Assembly: GCA_019095985.1 (NCBI GenBank)
Contig: CM032664.1
Coordinates: 21,737,955-21,801,954, forward strand
From: Streblospio benedicti
Taxonomy: Eukaryota; Annelida; Polychaeta; Spionida; Spionidae
DNA: 64,000 nt
Reading direction: 5' to 3'
Below are positions 29,850 to 42,200 of the stretch, one piece after another (within the stretch, counting starts at the first letter, position 1; each line of letters opens with the position of its first letter). The notes beneath the pieces are model-generated. The model made no database searches, was not told the DNA's origin, and worked only from the letters and a program-made list of their open reading frames with translations. Made by a program: the position numbers and the translations under genes.

Positions 29850-32085
29850 AACATTTTTTCGGAAATGTAATAGTATATATTTATTTTATTATAGTTTATA
29901 GTAGTAATTGTATAGTAGTAAAGTAATAGTATAGTAGTATAGTAGTAATAGTATATATTTATTTTTGAACTTTTTATCTTTCTATTTAACCACTATTCAT
30001 ATTCAAAATTTAACCACTATTCATATTCAAAACAATAAATGATTAAATAAACCTATGTTGTTGTTTGTTGTATGAATCCTCTTATTTAGGAGCTTATTAA
30101 TATCTTCAATGTTCTATCACAGATCAAGATCACATTCGAACTATAAAATAAAGCTAATACAGTCAGTATCATACAATATCCAGTGAAGTGATAGTACAGT
30201 AATTGCTACATTTGGGTTAGTGATCTAGTTTGTTAAAGGTTATGCTCAGTGGCCAGACGAATATGCTTGTATAGAAGCAATATGATATGTTCTGTGTATT
30301 TTGAAAGTTTCATTTATTTAAACAGTATATTAAAGTATTTAGAGCATTTTAATTACTACGGAATAAGAGGTGTTATAAACCCATCAAAACATGTAAACGC
30401 AACAAATATCAACCGAATGATTTTCGTCAGACGTAACTTGCACGGTGCACGCAAGAAGCCTCCGATCTCTCCCATGTTAAATGTCACGTCTGCCGTCCGA
30501 AATCCCAGCTACGCCTGGCGAAAATCATTCGATTATGCAACATCACGTAACCTCGTGTTCTAGTTTGCAAGACAGCATCGTATCTTTAAAGGTGTGATAA
30601 ATATTAAATGTGGAGAATATAAATATTATTATTCTTACATTTGCAATGGAAAGGGCATTGTTCATTGATACTGGGCTTTTCAGAACAAATATTATTTTGG
30701 CTGAGCATTATCTTTAAATGGGAGTGCACTCTTTATCTTGACCTTTATATTTTCACCAGCACCACAATATACCATGCGGTATCCCACGGTGGCAGCCGGC
30801 ATGACCGAAAATAAGAAAAAAAAAAGTGCATGTTCTCAAGCCGTGAGGGTCCCAAAAGTCATGCCAGGTCGCTAAAAAAAGTGATGCCGTGTCCACATGT
30901 GCAGTCCCCCCCCCCCTTCGTATTTTTACACAAAAGGTAGGATCCAGCACGAAAAATATATGGCAGCAGCATGGAAAATTTCATTTGTGTCATATTAAAA
31001 AATCAAATGTAACAGATAGTTATGTTTACTTTTCCACGTGTGCCTGCTTTGTTCCTGAGAGTCCCAAAACAAAATATTGGAACCTGAACTTTTGTGTTGT
31101 ACTTAATGTACTTGTTAAATTCTATTACAGTTAAATTGAAAGTAAGGCCATTAAAAAATTCTACTTTGCAAACTTTGAAATTAATGCTCAAACAATGAAC
31201 AACTTTGGCTTCTTTTTTACTTTAAAAAAACAAACATAGAGCTTTTCAATGTTAAGTAATTGATTTATTTCATCACTAATTGTTTTCTAATTTTCATATG
31301 TGTGTACACTACATATTTATTCTAAGTTGTTTACTTGAACACTATATTATATAGTTTGATTTTCATTTAGTTTGAACATGACTTTTTCGTGTTTCTCTAC
31401 AAATCTTAGTTTGTCTCTATACCGAGGCTCATTCTGGCAGCTTTATGAAGGTTTGAGTCCGTGAAAAGTGGTCTTGATATAGGGATGATCTTAATAGAGA
31501 GGTAATCTTAATTGGATGTTTAACTGTACATCCTGCAAAATCATTTTTCACTATAGACCACTCTGGTTAGATATTTGATTTTGACAATTACGTGTCTTGT
31601 TTTGTTATAGTTGGGTTTTCAAATGGCTTGTGGGTGCCCAATCTGCCCATTACTTCATCATACCCTGGAGTTCAAAGCACGCTATCATCATCGAGATCTA
31701 CATCATCAAATTGCTAATGCTATAAATTATACGTGTCCTATGATTAGTTACCAATACTATGAAAAAACATGTATGGTCCATGGATCCTAAATTTAATTGG
31801 CAAAGGAAAACCCCTTAAACATACCTTTTGTTAGTTTTGTCCTTTCTTTGCATTTTCCTAAATGTAAATGTAAATGTCGAAGGTTTGTAGTCTACTATCC
31901 AGGGGCTGTACTGCTCAGTCGACTCATTTATACCAGGTCATTGGCGTCTTTGTCACTCAGCGTTTTGCCTTTCTCAACTCCCTGGGGAGCATACAACACT
32001 GGCTGCATACAGCATTTACTGCTGTAGCGCCAACGGCCCGAGGTCAGATGTTGGAGGGTCTTATTTCACACAATGCAAAATCCAA
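29850..32085. other. Non-coding stretch downstream of the SWIB gene
   Basis: AT-rich, starting with tatagtagtaat-type repeats (29870-29960). A pair of inverted segments (cgaatgattttcg at about 30414 and cgaaaatcattcga at about 30519) marks a small foldback. The phrase about gtgaaaagtggtcttgatat at 31460-31530 recalls the MITE-like repeat of the homeobox intron. No gene recognised. Confidence 0.45.
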
Positions 32086-32090
32086 GGTGA

Positions 32091-32600
32091 TTATCTAGCA
32101 CATAATCTGGTAAGTCTGACTTGATAATCACTTGTTTTCCTGACAACACATTCATCAAACAATGCACAAAATTCCACGTACTTTAATGGGTCACAATCAT
32201 AAGGTTCTATTGCAATGCCAGGAAGAGCAAAGAAGCCAACTAGTTCACGAATCAAGAGTAACATTTCGTTTTCTCCAGGATTATCATTCTTTGTACAAAT
32301 ATTTCTTTTCAGCCAAGAGTTGGTAGTCAATAATAAATCAATGTAATCATCTTCGACTCTATCACCAGATTCATATTTACTAGTGTCATATTTTTATTTT
32401 CTAAACCTTCCATCATGCTATTGTCAGATTCTTCAATGAGCTTAAAACATTCCTTAACGTTTGCTTTTGTACAAATAACACTATAAATGTTCTTTTTCTA
32501 CTAGATCTTTTTAAACGTTTCATTCCCTTGGAGACAATTTTATTTGACATATTTACTTTTAACTGTATATCTTCTAACGACATGGTTGACTTATTTGTTT
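32091..32600 (-). mobile_element. BEL/Pao LTR-retroelement fossil, N-terminal gag fragment
   Basis: The minus strand carries a DUF1759-like stretch (YDCDPLKYVEFCALFDECVV) of the kind that precedes the nucleocapsid in BEL/Pao gag. It probably belongs with the flanking 32620-32840 block, which matches sequence beside the gag fragments in both arms. Broken and old; no LTR pair identified. Confidence 0.55.
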
Positions 32601-32619
32601 TGTTACTGCTACTGACAAG

Positions 32620-32840
32620 ATGAAATAGTTTGGAAATATTTATTATTTACACAGCTTGCAATAATATGGAGTTATGCAGACTTGAAAAACTGGTAGTGAT
32701 TTTATAACCGAACCGAATATATTAGACACTAATTAAGCTAAATATAAATACACCAGAAAATATAGAGAAAAATCAATATAAAAAGAGGAAATCACACTTG
32801 CACAAATATTGCACCTAATTCAAAATGACTTATTAAAATG
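32620..32840 (+). repeat. Third copy of the arm segment beside the BEL/Pao fragment
   Basis: aaatatttattatttacaca gcttgcaataatatgg and the following 150 bp match 27270-27415 in arm 1 and, reversed, about 41850-42000 in arm 2. It shows the repeat is an interspersed family rather than part of the arm duplication only. Confidence 0.75.
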
Positions 32841-33081
32841 ACTTATTGACTGTTACTGACTGTGAATACGCAAAACTATGAATAATTCCTGCTACTGCTC
32901 AATCCCTAGCTATAGAGAACATCAAGTACATCATCTTAAAAACAAAAGCAATCATTATAAAAAAGCTTTAGACAACATCTTGTGTGTTACGGAGGAAAAG
33001 GCACCAGAGGAAGTGACCATGGAGAAAGTAAGGAAACACATACTTAACGTACAAACCCGTGGGAAATGTTTTGATGATTAG

Positions 33082-33680
33082 CACAAGCTTTATATAAAAA
33101 CAAAGCCCCATGTATGGTGATAATGACACTTCGGAAACTGAAAACCATATTACACTCGACCAAACCTCCAGTGGACAAAATGCTCAAAAGTGGTGTTGTG
33201 TACAGGTTAGAGTGCCCATGCTGTACAGTGTGCTATGTCGGACAAACGGCATGTTATCTCCAAACCCGCTTGAGTGAACACTGCAACAGACCAGGTCCAG
33301 TGAGGGAACATCTAAGGAAGTGCCAAACCACTTTAAATGAGGAAGACGTTCGAGTCGTACATCAGACATCGCGTGGTGGGAGCTTTTTGCTAACTTTGGA
33401 GGCTCTTTACATACAGCAGTACAGACCGGATATCAACACGAAGGAAGAGTACAGGAGCGGGGAACTCACCATTAAGTTGTGGACAGTGTAAATAGTTCTG
33501 TTCTCTTAATTCCTATACAATTGCAGAGTATAATATCTCATGTGATGTGTTGATACCTATTGGATTAATATTGTAATGCATATGTTTCAATATACTGTAG
33601 AGTATATTTAATTATTTGATTGTTCAGTAACTGATGATGTGTAAAAACACAACACACATACAATGTAGTGCTCTTGTCGT
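33082..33680 (+). mobile_element. Penelope-like element 3' end with GIY-YIG endonuclease
   Basis: ORF 33114-33491 encodes a GIY-YIG endonuclease of the Penelope type: STKPPVDKMLKSGVVYRLEC, then PCCTVCYVGQTACYLQTRLS and EHCNRPGPVREHLRKC, with the conserved Glu in LLTLEALYIQQYRPDINTK near the end and the usual close about ELTIKL. GVVY and CYVGQT are the two signature strands and the CPCC-x2-C cluster is the usual zinc-binding insert. The reverse transcriptase expected upstream is not visible, so the copy is 5'-truncated. About 140 bases after the stop, CTGATGA plus a stem-loop (33631-33651) looks like a decayed hammerhead on the same strand. Confidence 0.8.
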
Positions 33681-33733
33681 TGGTACCATTTAATAAAATA
33701 AGCAATCATTATAGTCTGCAAGATAAAACAATA

Positions 33734-33822
33734 GACAATATCTCACTGAGTGTGATGTTTAACAGAACAAGTGAGCGCAGCGAACGAGTTTTGTTGAACT
33801 TCACACTCAGTGAGATATTGTC
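33734..33822. repeat. Hairpin with 35-bp stems
   Basis: gacaatatctcactgagtgt pairs with acactcagtgagatattgtc around a loop of about 20 bases (gtgagcgcagcgaacga). The flanking tgatatctcacccccactcg also occurs in arm 2 near 42030. Confidence 0.85.
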
Positions 33823-33829
33823 TGATATC

Positions 33830-34660
33830 TCACCCCCACTCGTATAAAAACCGTTTAAGACAGGTCAGTCTGACGCACAATGCAAATTTGGCGGCCACCC
33901 AAGAAATCTAAATTCACACATAATCAACCCCCACCGTGTCCCAATGGTTAACTCATCTCTGAGGTGACCGCAATCTCTGGTTCTTTTCTTCCTCATTCAC
34001 CCATTCAACCTATTTATTAGAGGAGCTTGATCAATATATGAGCTCAAAGCAGAGCATTCAGCTTGGGTTTAATATATAAAACTCTAGAAGAGATTGGTCA
34101 TGGCGAGTTTGTAACTTCCCTATGTTGGTGTTGATTATGTGTGAAATGTTTTTCTAATCTACTTTCTTTCAGACCGAGACCAAGGGGTCACTACACATTC
34201 TTTTTAGGTGAAGCCCACTCCAGATGTCCACTCCACATGATCGACATCACCAGAACATCGCATGGATAACACATGGGTATTTTGCGGGGTGAGTTTTCAT
34301 TGAACAAGTTAGTCCTGTACCAGCGGACGACCTTGTAAAGTGAAAACTTGGGGAGACTGTGACAAAACTCCCTGTTAGTGATAGGTCATTTGCCAGCAGC
34401 CTCCTAAACAAACTGTTAGAGTAGTTTGCTCTATACAACTGTGCCAGTTAGGATTAGAACCTCTCACCTTATCACACTTCAATAGGGACCAGAGCCCTGT
34501 GCGGGGCCCGGCAGCCCGCAGACAAAACGTCTGCAGCGACATATTTTCTGGCTGCAGGCTGAATTGTCACTTAGACTGTGGGTGCCAGTTCTAATCCTCA
34601 AAATAGAAAAAGAAACCCAGCATGTTCTACTTGTTACAATTTTCTATGACCTTTTCCAGT
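33830..34660. other. No recognisable gene
   Basis: Mixed-composition DNA. A small palindrome (cgcagacaaaacgtctgcag) lies near 34516-34536. Nothing coding that I can support. Confidence 0.45.
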
Positions 34661-34664
34661 GTTA

Positions 34665-34795
34665 GACCCCCATTTCACATGCCCGGTCATTTCGGGGTGG
34701 ATCGGCTGAAATGCATTAATATTTATTTACGTAACAGTTTGAAGATGAAGCATGACAAGGTCAATGAGCCGTACAAGCCGTCACAGACATTTAGA
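34665..34795 (-). mobile_element. Harbinger terminal fragment
   Basis: Beginning after TTA at 34662-34664, the sequence gacccccatttcacatgccc and the following 110 bases are the reverse complement of the right end of the Harbinger element at 16043-17459 (cgaaatgac, cagccgatccac, gttacgtaataaatattaat). The other end is missing. Confidence 0.8.
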
Positions 34796-34825
34796 CGGTG
34801 AGCTAGCGGCACCTACCATTGCATT

Positions 34826-35345
34826 ATCATATTTTTCACTTTTTTGTATTTCTATATATTTATAATGTAAGTTTAGCTTTTTAAATGACTTCAAAGTTGT
34901 TGTATCTAGCAACGAAATATCTGAGTACGTTATGTAGTGGAACTCTCCCGGCAGTTGAGCGGGAGTTCTAAAAGTCGTAATAAAGCGTGTGGAAGCCATT
35001 TACGTGCGAGTTGGTTAATATAGTTAATACAGCTTAAGTAGAGACACAAGAACGCAACAAAAGTGATAATAAAAACTGATGATATGACGGTAATCGGATT
35101 TCCTTGAATTTCCTATGACGGGGTAGCCATTTTGTTTCTATGCAAATTAGCCAAAAGAAAGTGAATTATGTCGAAAATTCGGGTCGGCCACCGTGGATTT
35201 ATGCTAATTAGGCTATCAAAAATTAACCAAACCGTGATTTCTTTCACTTTTTTGTATTTCTCTATACTTAAAATGTAAGTTTAGTCTTTTAAATGACTTG
35301 AAAATGTTAAATAGGAGTAAAGATATTACGTAAATGGTATTTCGT
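34826..35345 (+). repeat. Direct repeat, two units about 410 bp apart
   Basis: tttcacttttttgtatttct, then ataatgtaagtttagc and taaatgactt, occur at about 34836-34890 and again at about 35242-35300 with small differences. Between them is AT-rich DNA without a gene. Confidence 0.75.
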
Positions 35346-35496
35346 AATTATTCTCGAAAAAGTGCTGACGGCCATCTTGTTTTTATGCAAATGAGGTAGT
35401 TCATCCCAACTTACTGATGGAAACATTTTTGAAATGGAAGCGGGGGACATCAAGGATCATTTTACTACCACTGTCGGAGGATCCTGGGGGGGGGGT

Positions 35497-36655
35497 GTTA
35501 GACCGCAAAATATAACCAACGCAAAATATAACCAGTTATGATTTGCGTTAACCCAAAATATAACCACAGCATCGAAAATAGAGCCGGTGACGTAAAAATA
35601 TAACCAGACGCAAATTATAACCAAGGTGTATAACCAGTCACAATTCTAATCTCGTCAAGTGGTGAGTTCAATCACCAAATTACCGACTATTCTGTTTTAC
35701 AGTTTACAATGCGCATATATAAGAGGGTAGATTCGAGTAAATAATGTCTGAAACAGGTTTAAAATATGTAAGTTTACTGCTGCATTTGTGTGAGTTGTGT
35801 ATACGTAAAATATTGGCAACATATCTGTAGAATGTGAAGTCTTTACATATGCAGGGATGTTGTTTGACCGGAGGATGTATTGTAGTCAAACATGGTGTGC
35901 CCATTCGTGGTTTTCAATGTGATGAAACACAGGGATATGTGTAGCCTTAATTGAGCTTATTATATAACAACTGTACCCACCTGAATTATACGTACTTCTT
36001 AGAAGGCGGCACCTCCTAGGCGTTATGCCATGAATCTCTACCCTGTACATATTTTGTCTCTAGTTATGGTAATGTCTCTTTATATGTCTCTTTATACATC
36101 AAGACCCCGTGTGCTGTCTGTTTTTATACCAGATACCAAAGAAGATATAGCAGCTGGTGGCGTGAAATGGGAGGGGAACATGTGGCATTGTGTACCCTAA
36201 CTGTGTGAGTATATAGGACTTTTTAGGACACTTGGCGTTAGCTCAAATTACAATATCGTGCACTGGATCATTTCATGTAGACATTGATAGCTCCATTGGC
36301 TCCACAAAACGCCAGAAATGAGAAATAAATATTGCCAGTCTTTTTGTGAGTGGTTCATGTGCATATTATGTGGTCAGAACTTATGGGATCGTCTGGAATA
36401 ACGTTCTGGACCTTTCATATGGGATTACTGAGAAGGCAGGCTCATGGGATAATTCGGAAATAGCACAAGTAATGAGTGAGTAAGTCCCCCCCCCCTCCCC
36501 CGAGAGGAAAAGAGGATTATCCAAATCAACCACTCAATAATCCATAACGGGAGCCCACAGGATGAAAAGAATCAAAATACCGTTTCCCGAGAAGTGATAA
36601 CAATTTTCGGGTTAGAACCAGGCAGAAGAGTGTCGTTTTCTTCAGGAAGACAGCA
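35497..36655 (+). repeat. Left arm of a 4.5-kb nested inverted-repeat structure
   Basis: It starts gttagaccgcaaaatataac like the repeat at 13245, with iterated GCAAAATATAACC motifs. Blocks at 35700-35930, 36050-36230, 36340-36470 and 36536-36605 each have a reverse-complement partner in 38640-39993, in mirrored order. The innermost blocks are themselves related to internal Harbinger sequence (the ggattattgagttg region). Confidence 0.75.
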
Positions 36656-36658
36656 TTA

Positions 36659-38254
36659 AGGCCCCCATTTCACATGCCCGATCCTAGCTCCAGATCTTCC
36701 AAAAGATGTCCGATTTGCCATTTCGGGGTGGGTTTTGCATGTTCTTGCCTCAAATGTGGAGTGATTTTTGGCTGGTTAGGCAGGGAATGGGCCGTTTCTG
36801 GCGCGTTGTGGACGATTTTTTCTTATTTCGGCTTGTGTGCTTCAAACCACACAATCGCCATGCTTTTCGGGGCTGTTTTGTGGGGCTTTCTTTACTATTC
36901 GCAACATCCTAAGATCTTTTTGCTGAACTGTGGCCTCGTCCGCAGCATTGGGAAGATGTATGGTGACAGGTGAAACCGTAAGTGCCGCCCCTGCCGTCAC
37001 AATCGGAAGCAATAAAAGCATGGAACGGAAGCATCTTTTTCAACAGCACGATGCTCCAATACTATCATTGTCTACCTGGAGAAAATGACTCATTTCTGCC
37101 AGTTTCGGGCCCAAAAAGTGTTATCACTTATCTGGAGAAGTGGTTTTGACTTTTTTTTCGGCCTGTGGACTCCCGTTTTGGATTATTGAGTTGTTGATCT
37201 GCATCAACATTTTGGTTTTCTGCTTCGTCTGGAGAACTAACTTGTTAATCCTTATGTCTCTCTGCTAACAGTGGGACTGCTGACAATTTGCATAAAGATG
37301 TTCTCATTTTATAGTGTGCTAGTTCTGAATGGTCCCATTAACTTGCTTTTTTGATCCAGTCCATCTGAAAGGTCACAGACCGTAATTGCAGACGATCCCG
37401 TAATCAAGCTTTAGCTACAAAATATGCAATGAGGCAATATAAAAAGGCTGCAAATGTTGGGGGTGGGGTTCATTGTTGTTTGTGTCTCTGAATGGTTAAA
37501 CTCAAACACCTATTGACAATGATTAGGCAACTAAAAATGGTAACAATGGCAGCCTTTGCACTTAATCTTGCTCAACAACAACGAACGGAGGTGGAAAGAA
37601 GAGAGGAAATAATACAAGAGACTGTAGAAGATGAAGATGATGAAGCTTCAGAAGGCGGCCTTGAAGATGTTCAAGTTGATGCTGGCCAGCAGAGACTACC
37701 ATACACTCAGAAACGATTTCGGACACGGCCTTGGGTCAGTCATGATCGTCGTCTGCTGTATGGTCATTAATGCCCCAACTGAGAATAGGTGACCCAGATA
37801 TTTACTTTAATTACATGAGGATGACTCCTGCTCTCTTTGAAGAGATTTTGCATAGAATAGAGCCACGAACAACAAAGCAAAACACTGGACTAAATACCCA
37901 ACATTGGTATATGATTTCAGGGTTAGTCGTCACACCATCACGGAATTCCTACCACAAATTTGCAAAGCAATGCACGACGAGCTTTCTGACAAAGTGATGC
38001 ACTTACTACAAAATGAACACATGTTCATGGCGTGAAGTGGCTGCAGAATTCGTCGCCATGCTTCGTCCGTCTCGGCCGTCTCCCGTCAACTACAACGTCT
38101 CTGGCGGCTCGAACGGCTCGGAGACTTTGGCATGCTTGATCTCCAGACTGTTACGTAATAAATATTGATACATAACAACCGATCCACCCCAAAATGATAA
38201 TTCGGGCATCTTTTGGAGGATCTGGAGCTAAGATCGGCAATGTGAAATGGGGGT
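36659..38254 (+). mobile_element. Harbinger-type DNA transposon, internally deleted, copy 2
   Basis: The ends AGGCCCCCATTTCACATG and CAATGTGAAATGGGGGT are flanked by TTA (36656-36658 and 38255-38257). It encodes more of the transposase than copy 1: QRLPYTQKRFRTRPWVSHDR RLLYGH (to 37770), then DPDIYFNYMRMTPALFEEIL HRIEPRTTKQNTGLNT (37788-37900) and, in a shifted frame, ITEFLPQICKAMHDELSDKV. The catalytic core is deleted. It sits in the centre of the inverted-repeat structure and is therefore a later insertion. Confidence 0.85.
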
Positions 38255-38960
38255 TTACGGTCGGTTTGCTGACAATGTTCACAAAGATGTTCCCGTTTTA
38301 TGGTGTGCTCGTTCTGAATGGTCCCATTAGCTTGCCTTGTCCTCTAGTCCATCAGAAAGGTCACAGGGGGGGAGGGATCATTGTTCATTGTGTCTTTGAA
38401 GGGTTAAACTCAAGAATGCAGCTTTACAATGATTACGCAAGGAATAATTGTAACAATGACAGCTGGTCCACCCTTAATCGTGTTGTAGCTCAACAACAAG
38501 GCCTCAAATGTTGAGTGGTCTGGCTGGTTCATTTGGTAATGGTGCACTTCTGGATGGTTCTGTCTAATGATTATTGATTAATGCTGTCTTTCTGAAGGAA
38601 ATGACACATATCTACTTGGTTCTAGCCCAAATCTTTTATATCACTTCTCGGGAGACGTTATTTTGAATCTTTTCAGCATGTGAGCTCCCGTTATGGATTA
38701 TTGAGTTGTTGATATTGGAGTTGTTGATATTGGATAATTCTTTTTCCTTTCTGGATCGTCTGGGGGTTGGTGGGGCGGGGTCTAACTTGTTCATCAATAT
38801 GTCTTTCTGCGTAAAACTGGCCATGGTGACAATGTTCATAAAGTTGTTCCCGTGTTTTTGTGTGCTATTTCCGAATGATCCCATGAGCCTGCTTTCTCAA
38901 TCTCTCCATTTGAAAGGTCTCAAAACGTTATTCAAGACGATCCCATAAGTTCTGGCCACA
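38255..38960 (+). mobile_element. Further Harbinger-related fragments
   Basis: 38258-38515 repeats internal Harbinger sequence (gttcacaaagatgttcccgt, ggtcccattagcttgcc), and 38640-38960 repeats it again, with the ggattattgagttgttgata region and the gatcccat phrase. They imply several rounds of insertion or internal duplication of one non-autonomous family. Confidence 0.65.
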
Positions 38961-39289
38961 GAATATGCACACGAGCCACCAGCTATCAATGCCTATATGA
39001 AATTTAGGGGTTAATGCGAGAGAACAGACCTTTGATTCTGGGACAGCTGGGATCTGAGCTGGAACCTTGGAGCAAACCTGTGTGAAAATTATAGATAAGC
39101 AAGACTTCCACATAGTGTCAACATATGATATATATGATGCTAGTGTTGAGAAAAAAATTGACATGCGCCTGCAAAATTGATAATTTTCTTGAATATCTAT
39201 ATACGTTAATTTGACGTCATCAATAGGCCCAAGCGGACCTCAAAACTTATGACTCGAAGCTTTTGACACTAGACCATTGGAGAATGAGT

Positions 39290-39993
39290 GCCTATGCTCA
39301 CACACTTAGTGTACACTTCTCACTAAGTGCCACTTGTTCCCCTCCCAGTTCACACCACCAGCTGCCATGGTATTATCTTTAGTATCTACTATAAAAACAG
39401 ACGGCACCCGAGGTCTTGATACATACAGAGACATATAAAGAAACGCGTACTACCGTAAGTGGAAATGCAATTAATGCGATGGAGAAAAGGACAAACTCAA
39501 GGCCAGGATGGTGCCACTTTGGATGTCATGGTTGTGTGAACAGGTGTTACGGTTCTTACATACTAAGCTCAAGTAGGACTACAGATATTCGAGTGTCTCA
39601 TCACATTGGAAACCACAGATGTGCACACCACGTTTGACCACAATACACCCTAAGATCAACCAAGATATCTGCATATATAATGGCTTCATATTCCACAGAT
39701 TTGTTGCCAATATTTTACTCATATAGAACCCACACAAATGCAGCAGTAAACTTACATATTTTAAACCAGTTTTAGACATTATGCACTACCCTCTGCTGTA
39801 TGAGTATGTGCCATGTAAACTGTAAAAATTGAGTAGTCCGCAATTTTGTGATTTTCTGCACAAACTAACCTGCTGGCTACACCTTGGTTATATTTTGGGG
39901 CAGTGGTTATATTTTGCGTCACCAAGTCCATTTTCGGGGCTGTGGTTATATTTTGCGTTAACGCAAATCATAACTGGTTATATTTTTGCGTTG
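39290..39993 (-). repeat. Right arm of the inverted-repeat structure, with GCAAAATATAACC motifs
   Basis: Reverse complement of 35500-36230: the iterated ggttatattttgcg motifs at 39885-39993, a middle block (39560-39780) matching 35700-35950, and 39290-39430 matching 36050-36230 (for example cagctgccatggtattatct against the left arm). Divergence of the arms is clear, so the structure is not recent. Confidence 0.75.
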
Positions 39994-40518
39994 TTATGAC
40001 GCAATATTGTTTTACAAAGATTATTGCACCTAAAAGATGCAATAACAAGTGTACACTGAAACATGAGCGGATCAGAAGTATTATAACGTACAGTGAGTGA
40101 CGGAAAAATTGAGTTTGGGCTTTTATATGATTTATGTCGCGCAATTGTGAGGCCTCACACTGCGGGGTGCATTATGTTTACAATAGACACAGTACATTCT
40201 CGGGAATCTGCTTCATAACCCCGCTCATCATCATGCTCATCAACATAGCACAAATTGTGTCCCATCGCAAATAACCTGTGCCGGAAGTCTTTTTTTCTTA
40301 TGTGAATATTTATTAGACAATATTCTGTGTCCAACTTTGTTCTCAAAACTACAACTTTAGGAAGAACGGAACCTGGAAATATCATACATCAAACTAATGC
40401 TGGCTTTTAAGCAGCTGAGCTATGTTGAAATGTAACTTGTGCACAGGTACGCTTTGGTAATTATCCATTTTTTCTTTTACTTTGTACATTTGTTTTTAAA
40501 TTATCTGTGATGAGGAAA
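39994..40518. other. Stretch before the second gap
   Basis: A 76-codon minus-strand ORF (40155-40385) contains RKKDFRHRLFAMGHNLCYVD followed by EHDDERGYEADSRECTVSIV, but I do not recognise it and cannot call it an exon. Otherwise nothing seen. Confidence 0.35.
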
Positions 40519-40618
40519 NNNNNNNNNNNNNNNNNNNNNNNNNNNNNNNNNNNNNNNNNNNNNNNNNNNNNNNNNNNNNNNNNNNNNNNNNNNNNNNNNN
40601 NNNNNNNNNNNNNNNNNN
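40519..40618. other. Assembly gap of 100 N
   Basis: Exactly 100 unknown bases. The similarity of arm 2 to arm 1 ends at this gap, so the position or orientation of arm 2 may be a scaffolding choice. Confidence 0.99.
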
Positions 40619-40802
40619 GATTTTTTTTCCATTTTTCTACTCATATACGTATTATATGTATTAATTTGATTTTAAATTTTCTTAAATCATTCAATGGACC
40701 GCTGTAATGTATGTAATTACTGTATTATGGATGAGTCTGAAATAAACATGAATAAAATATAATAAATAAATATCTAAATCTAAGAGAAAAAACAATGTTT
40801 AC

Positions 40803-40978
40803 CTGCTTCGTGACTTGGATTTTCCGCAAGCTGGTTTTCTGGATTTTTTGGACCTGCTTCTTGCACGAGAGGTACTCCTACGCTTGGATCTGCTTCTTGT
40901 AGACTTCCTTGCTCTTTTAGGTCCACCCCTTCGTGGCCTACTTGCCGATCTTTTGCGTTTGTTGCAAATTTCCTGCAT
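40803..40978 (-). CDS. Protamine-like exon 1 of the basic SWIB gene, arm 2 copy
   Basis: From ATG at 40978 it encodes the same 58 residues plus two bases as arm 1, with one change (SRSKKS for SRAKKS), and ends at an identical donor (gtaaac). The ACGT-rich upstream region is conserved. The second exon with the SWIB domain would lie beyond the gap at 40519-40618 and is not seen, so this gene copy is incomplete in the assembly. Confidence 0.75.
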
Positions 40979-41189
40979 TTTGTTTTGTTTTGGAAATATC
41001 TTTTCACGTATGTTTCAAATTCAGCGTTTTCAACGTAACACACAACGTAACAATCACGTAGCACATAACGTTTCACGTAATCAGTTACGTTATACGTACC
41101 GCACACACCTAATTTATTGTGTAAAACTCATATGTTCATGCGAAATGGTGATCTTGTCAAAGTTGAATATGTTGAATGAGGTGAACAAC

Positions 41190-42020
41190 CAATCTTCTAT
41201 AATAGATATGGTGAAATGTTTGCAGCCACATATCGTGCGTCGATTGATAAGCTGGCATTAGATGTTAAGTGTAAGACAGGAAATTATCCAATATTTGCTG
41301 ATTTTGTGAAATTTGTTCAAAGTGAAGCTGAGTTTGTCCTTGATCCAGTGTATGGTGATGATAAGTTTAGTGATGATAGTTCTGGTATCGATGACAATCC
41401 TATTTGTAGGCTATTCTATTGTGATACTTTCAAGTCTTTTTAACCAAAACAGAGATATTATATTGTTAAATAATATAAATTATGTGAGAATTGTCTGTTA
41501 CAAAATCATAGTGCAGATAAGTGTAGAAAACCATCGATTTGTTCAGTCCCTGGATGTGGTGAAAAGCATACAAAGTTTATACATGCTGATTATTAATGCA
41601 GTAATTGGGTGACCGTTTACAAATTTTGTATATAACAATGTGCGACTTTGCATATTAGATTTCCTTCTTTCCCTCAATTGTTTAACTTATTTTGGTTATT
41701 AAATCTGGATGAATCAATGACCGGGAATGTTTTGTTATCTTGCAGACTATAATGATTGCTTTTGTATTTTATTTGTAGCAGGGATTATATTTAGTTTTGC
41801 CATTTCCCACTCAGTAACACTCAATAAGTCATGTTAAGAAGTCATTTTGAAATAGGTGCAATATTTGTGTGTGATTTCTTCTTTTTATATTGATGTTTCT
41901 ATTTTTGGTGTATTTATATTTAGCTTAATTAGTGTCTAAAATATTGTTTTCAAGTCCGGATAACACCATATTATTGCAAGCTGTGTAATAACAAATATTT
42001 CCCACCTATTTCGTCTCATT
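41190..42020 (+). mobile_element. BEL/Pao LTR-retroelement fossil, gag fragment, arm 2
   Basis: Counterpart of 27220-28000. It shows a gag segment (DFVKFVQSEAEFVLDPVY) and a nucleocapsid-like Cys/His region (YKLCENCLLQNHSADKC). Broken, old, shared by both arms and therefore inserted before they separated. Confidence 0.55.
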
Positions 42021-42200
42021 AACATTGTCTGATATCTCACCCCCACTCGTATAATAATCTTTTTCTTACTCTTCATGTTTATTTATCATTTTAGGTATCA
42101 AACTTTGTAGCGTAGGATATCAGCTTTCATGCTCCGCCTCTCAACCAATCGGAATCGAGTACGGTCAGCAAACACAAGGAAACCATCTCTCTCACACTGA

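Noticed and set aside
40155-40385. 76-codon minus-strand ORF (FAMGHNLCYVDEHDDERGYE)
   Set aside because: Composition looks protein-like but no family or splice context could be assigned.
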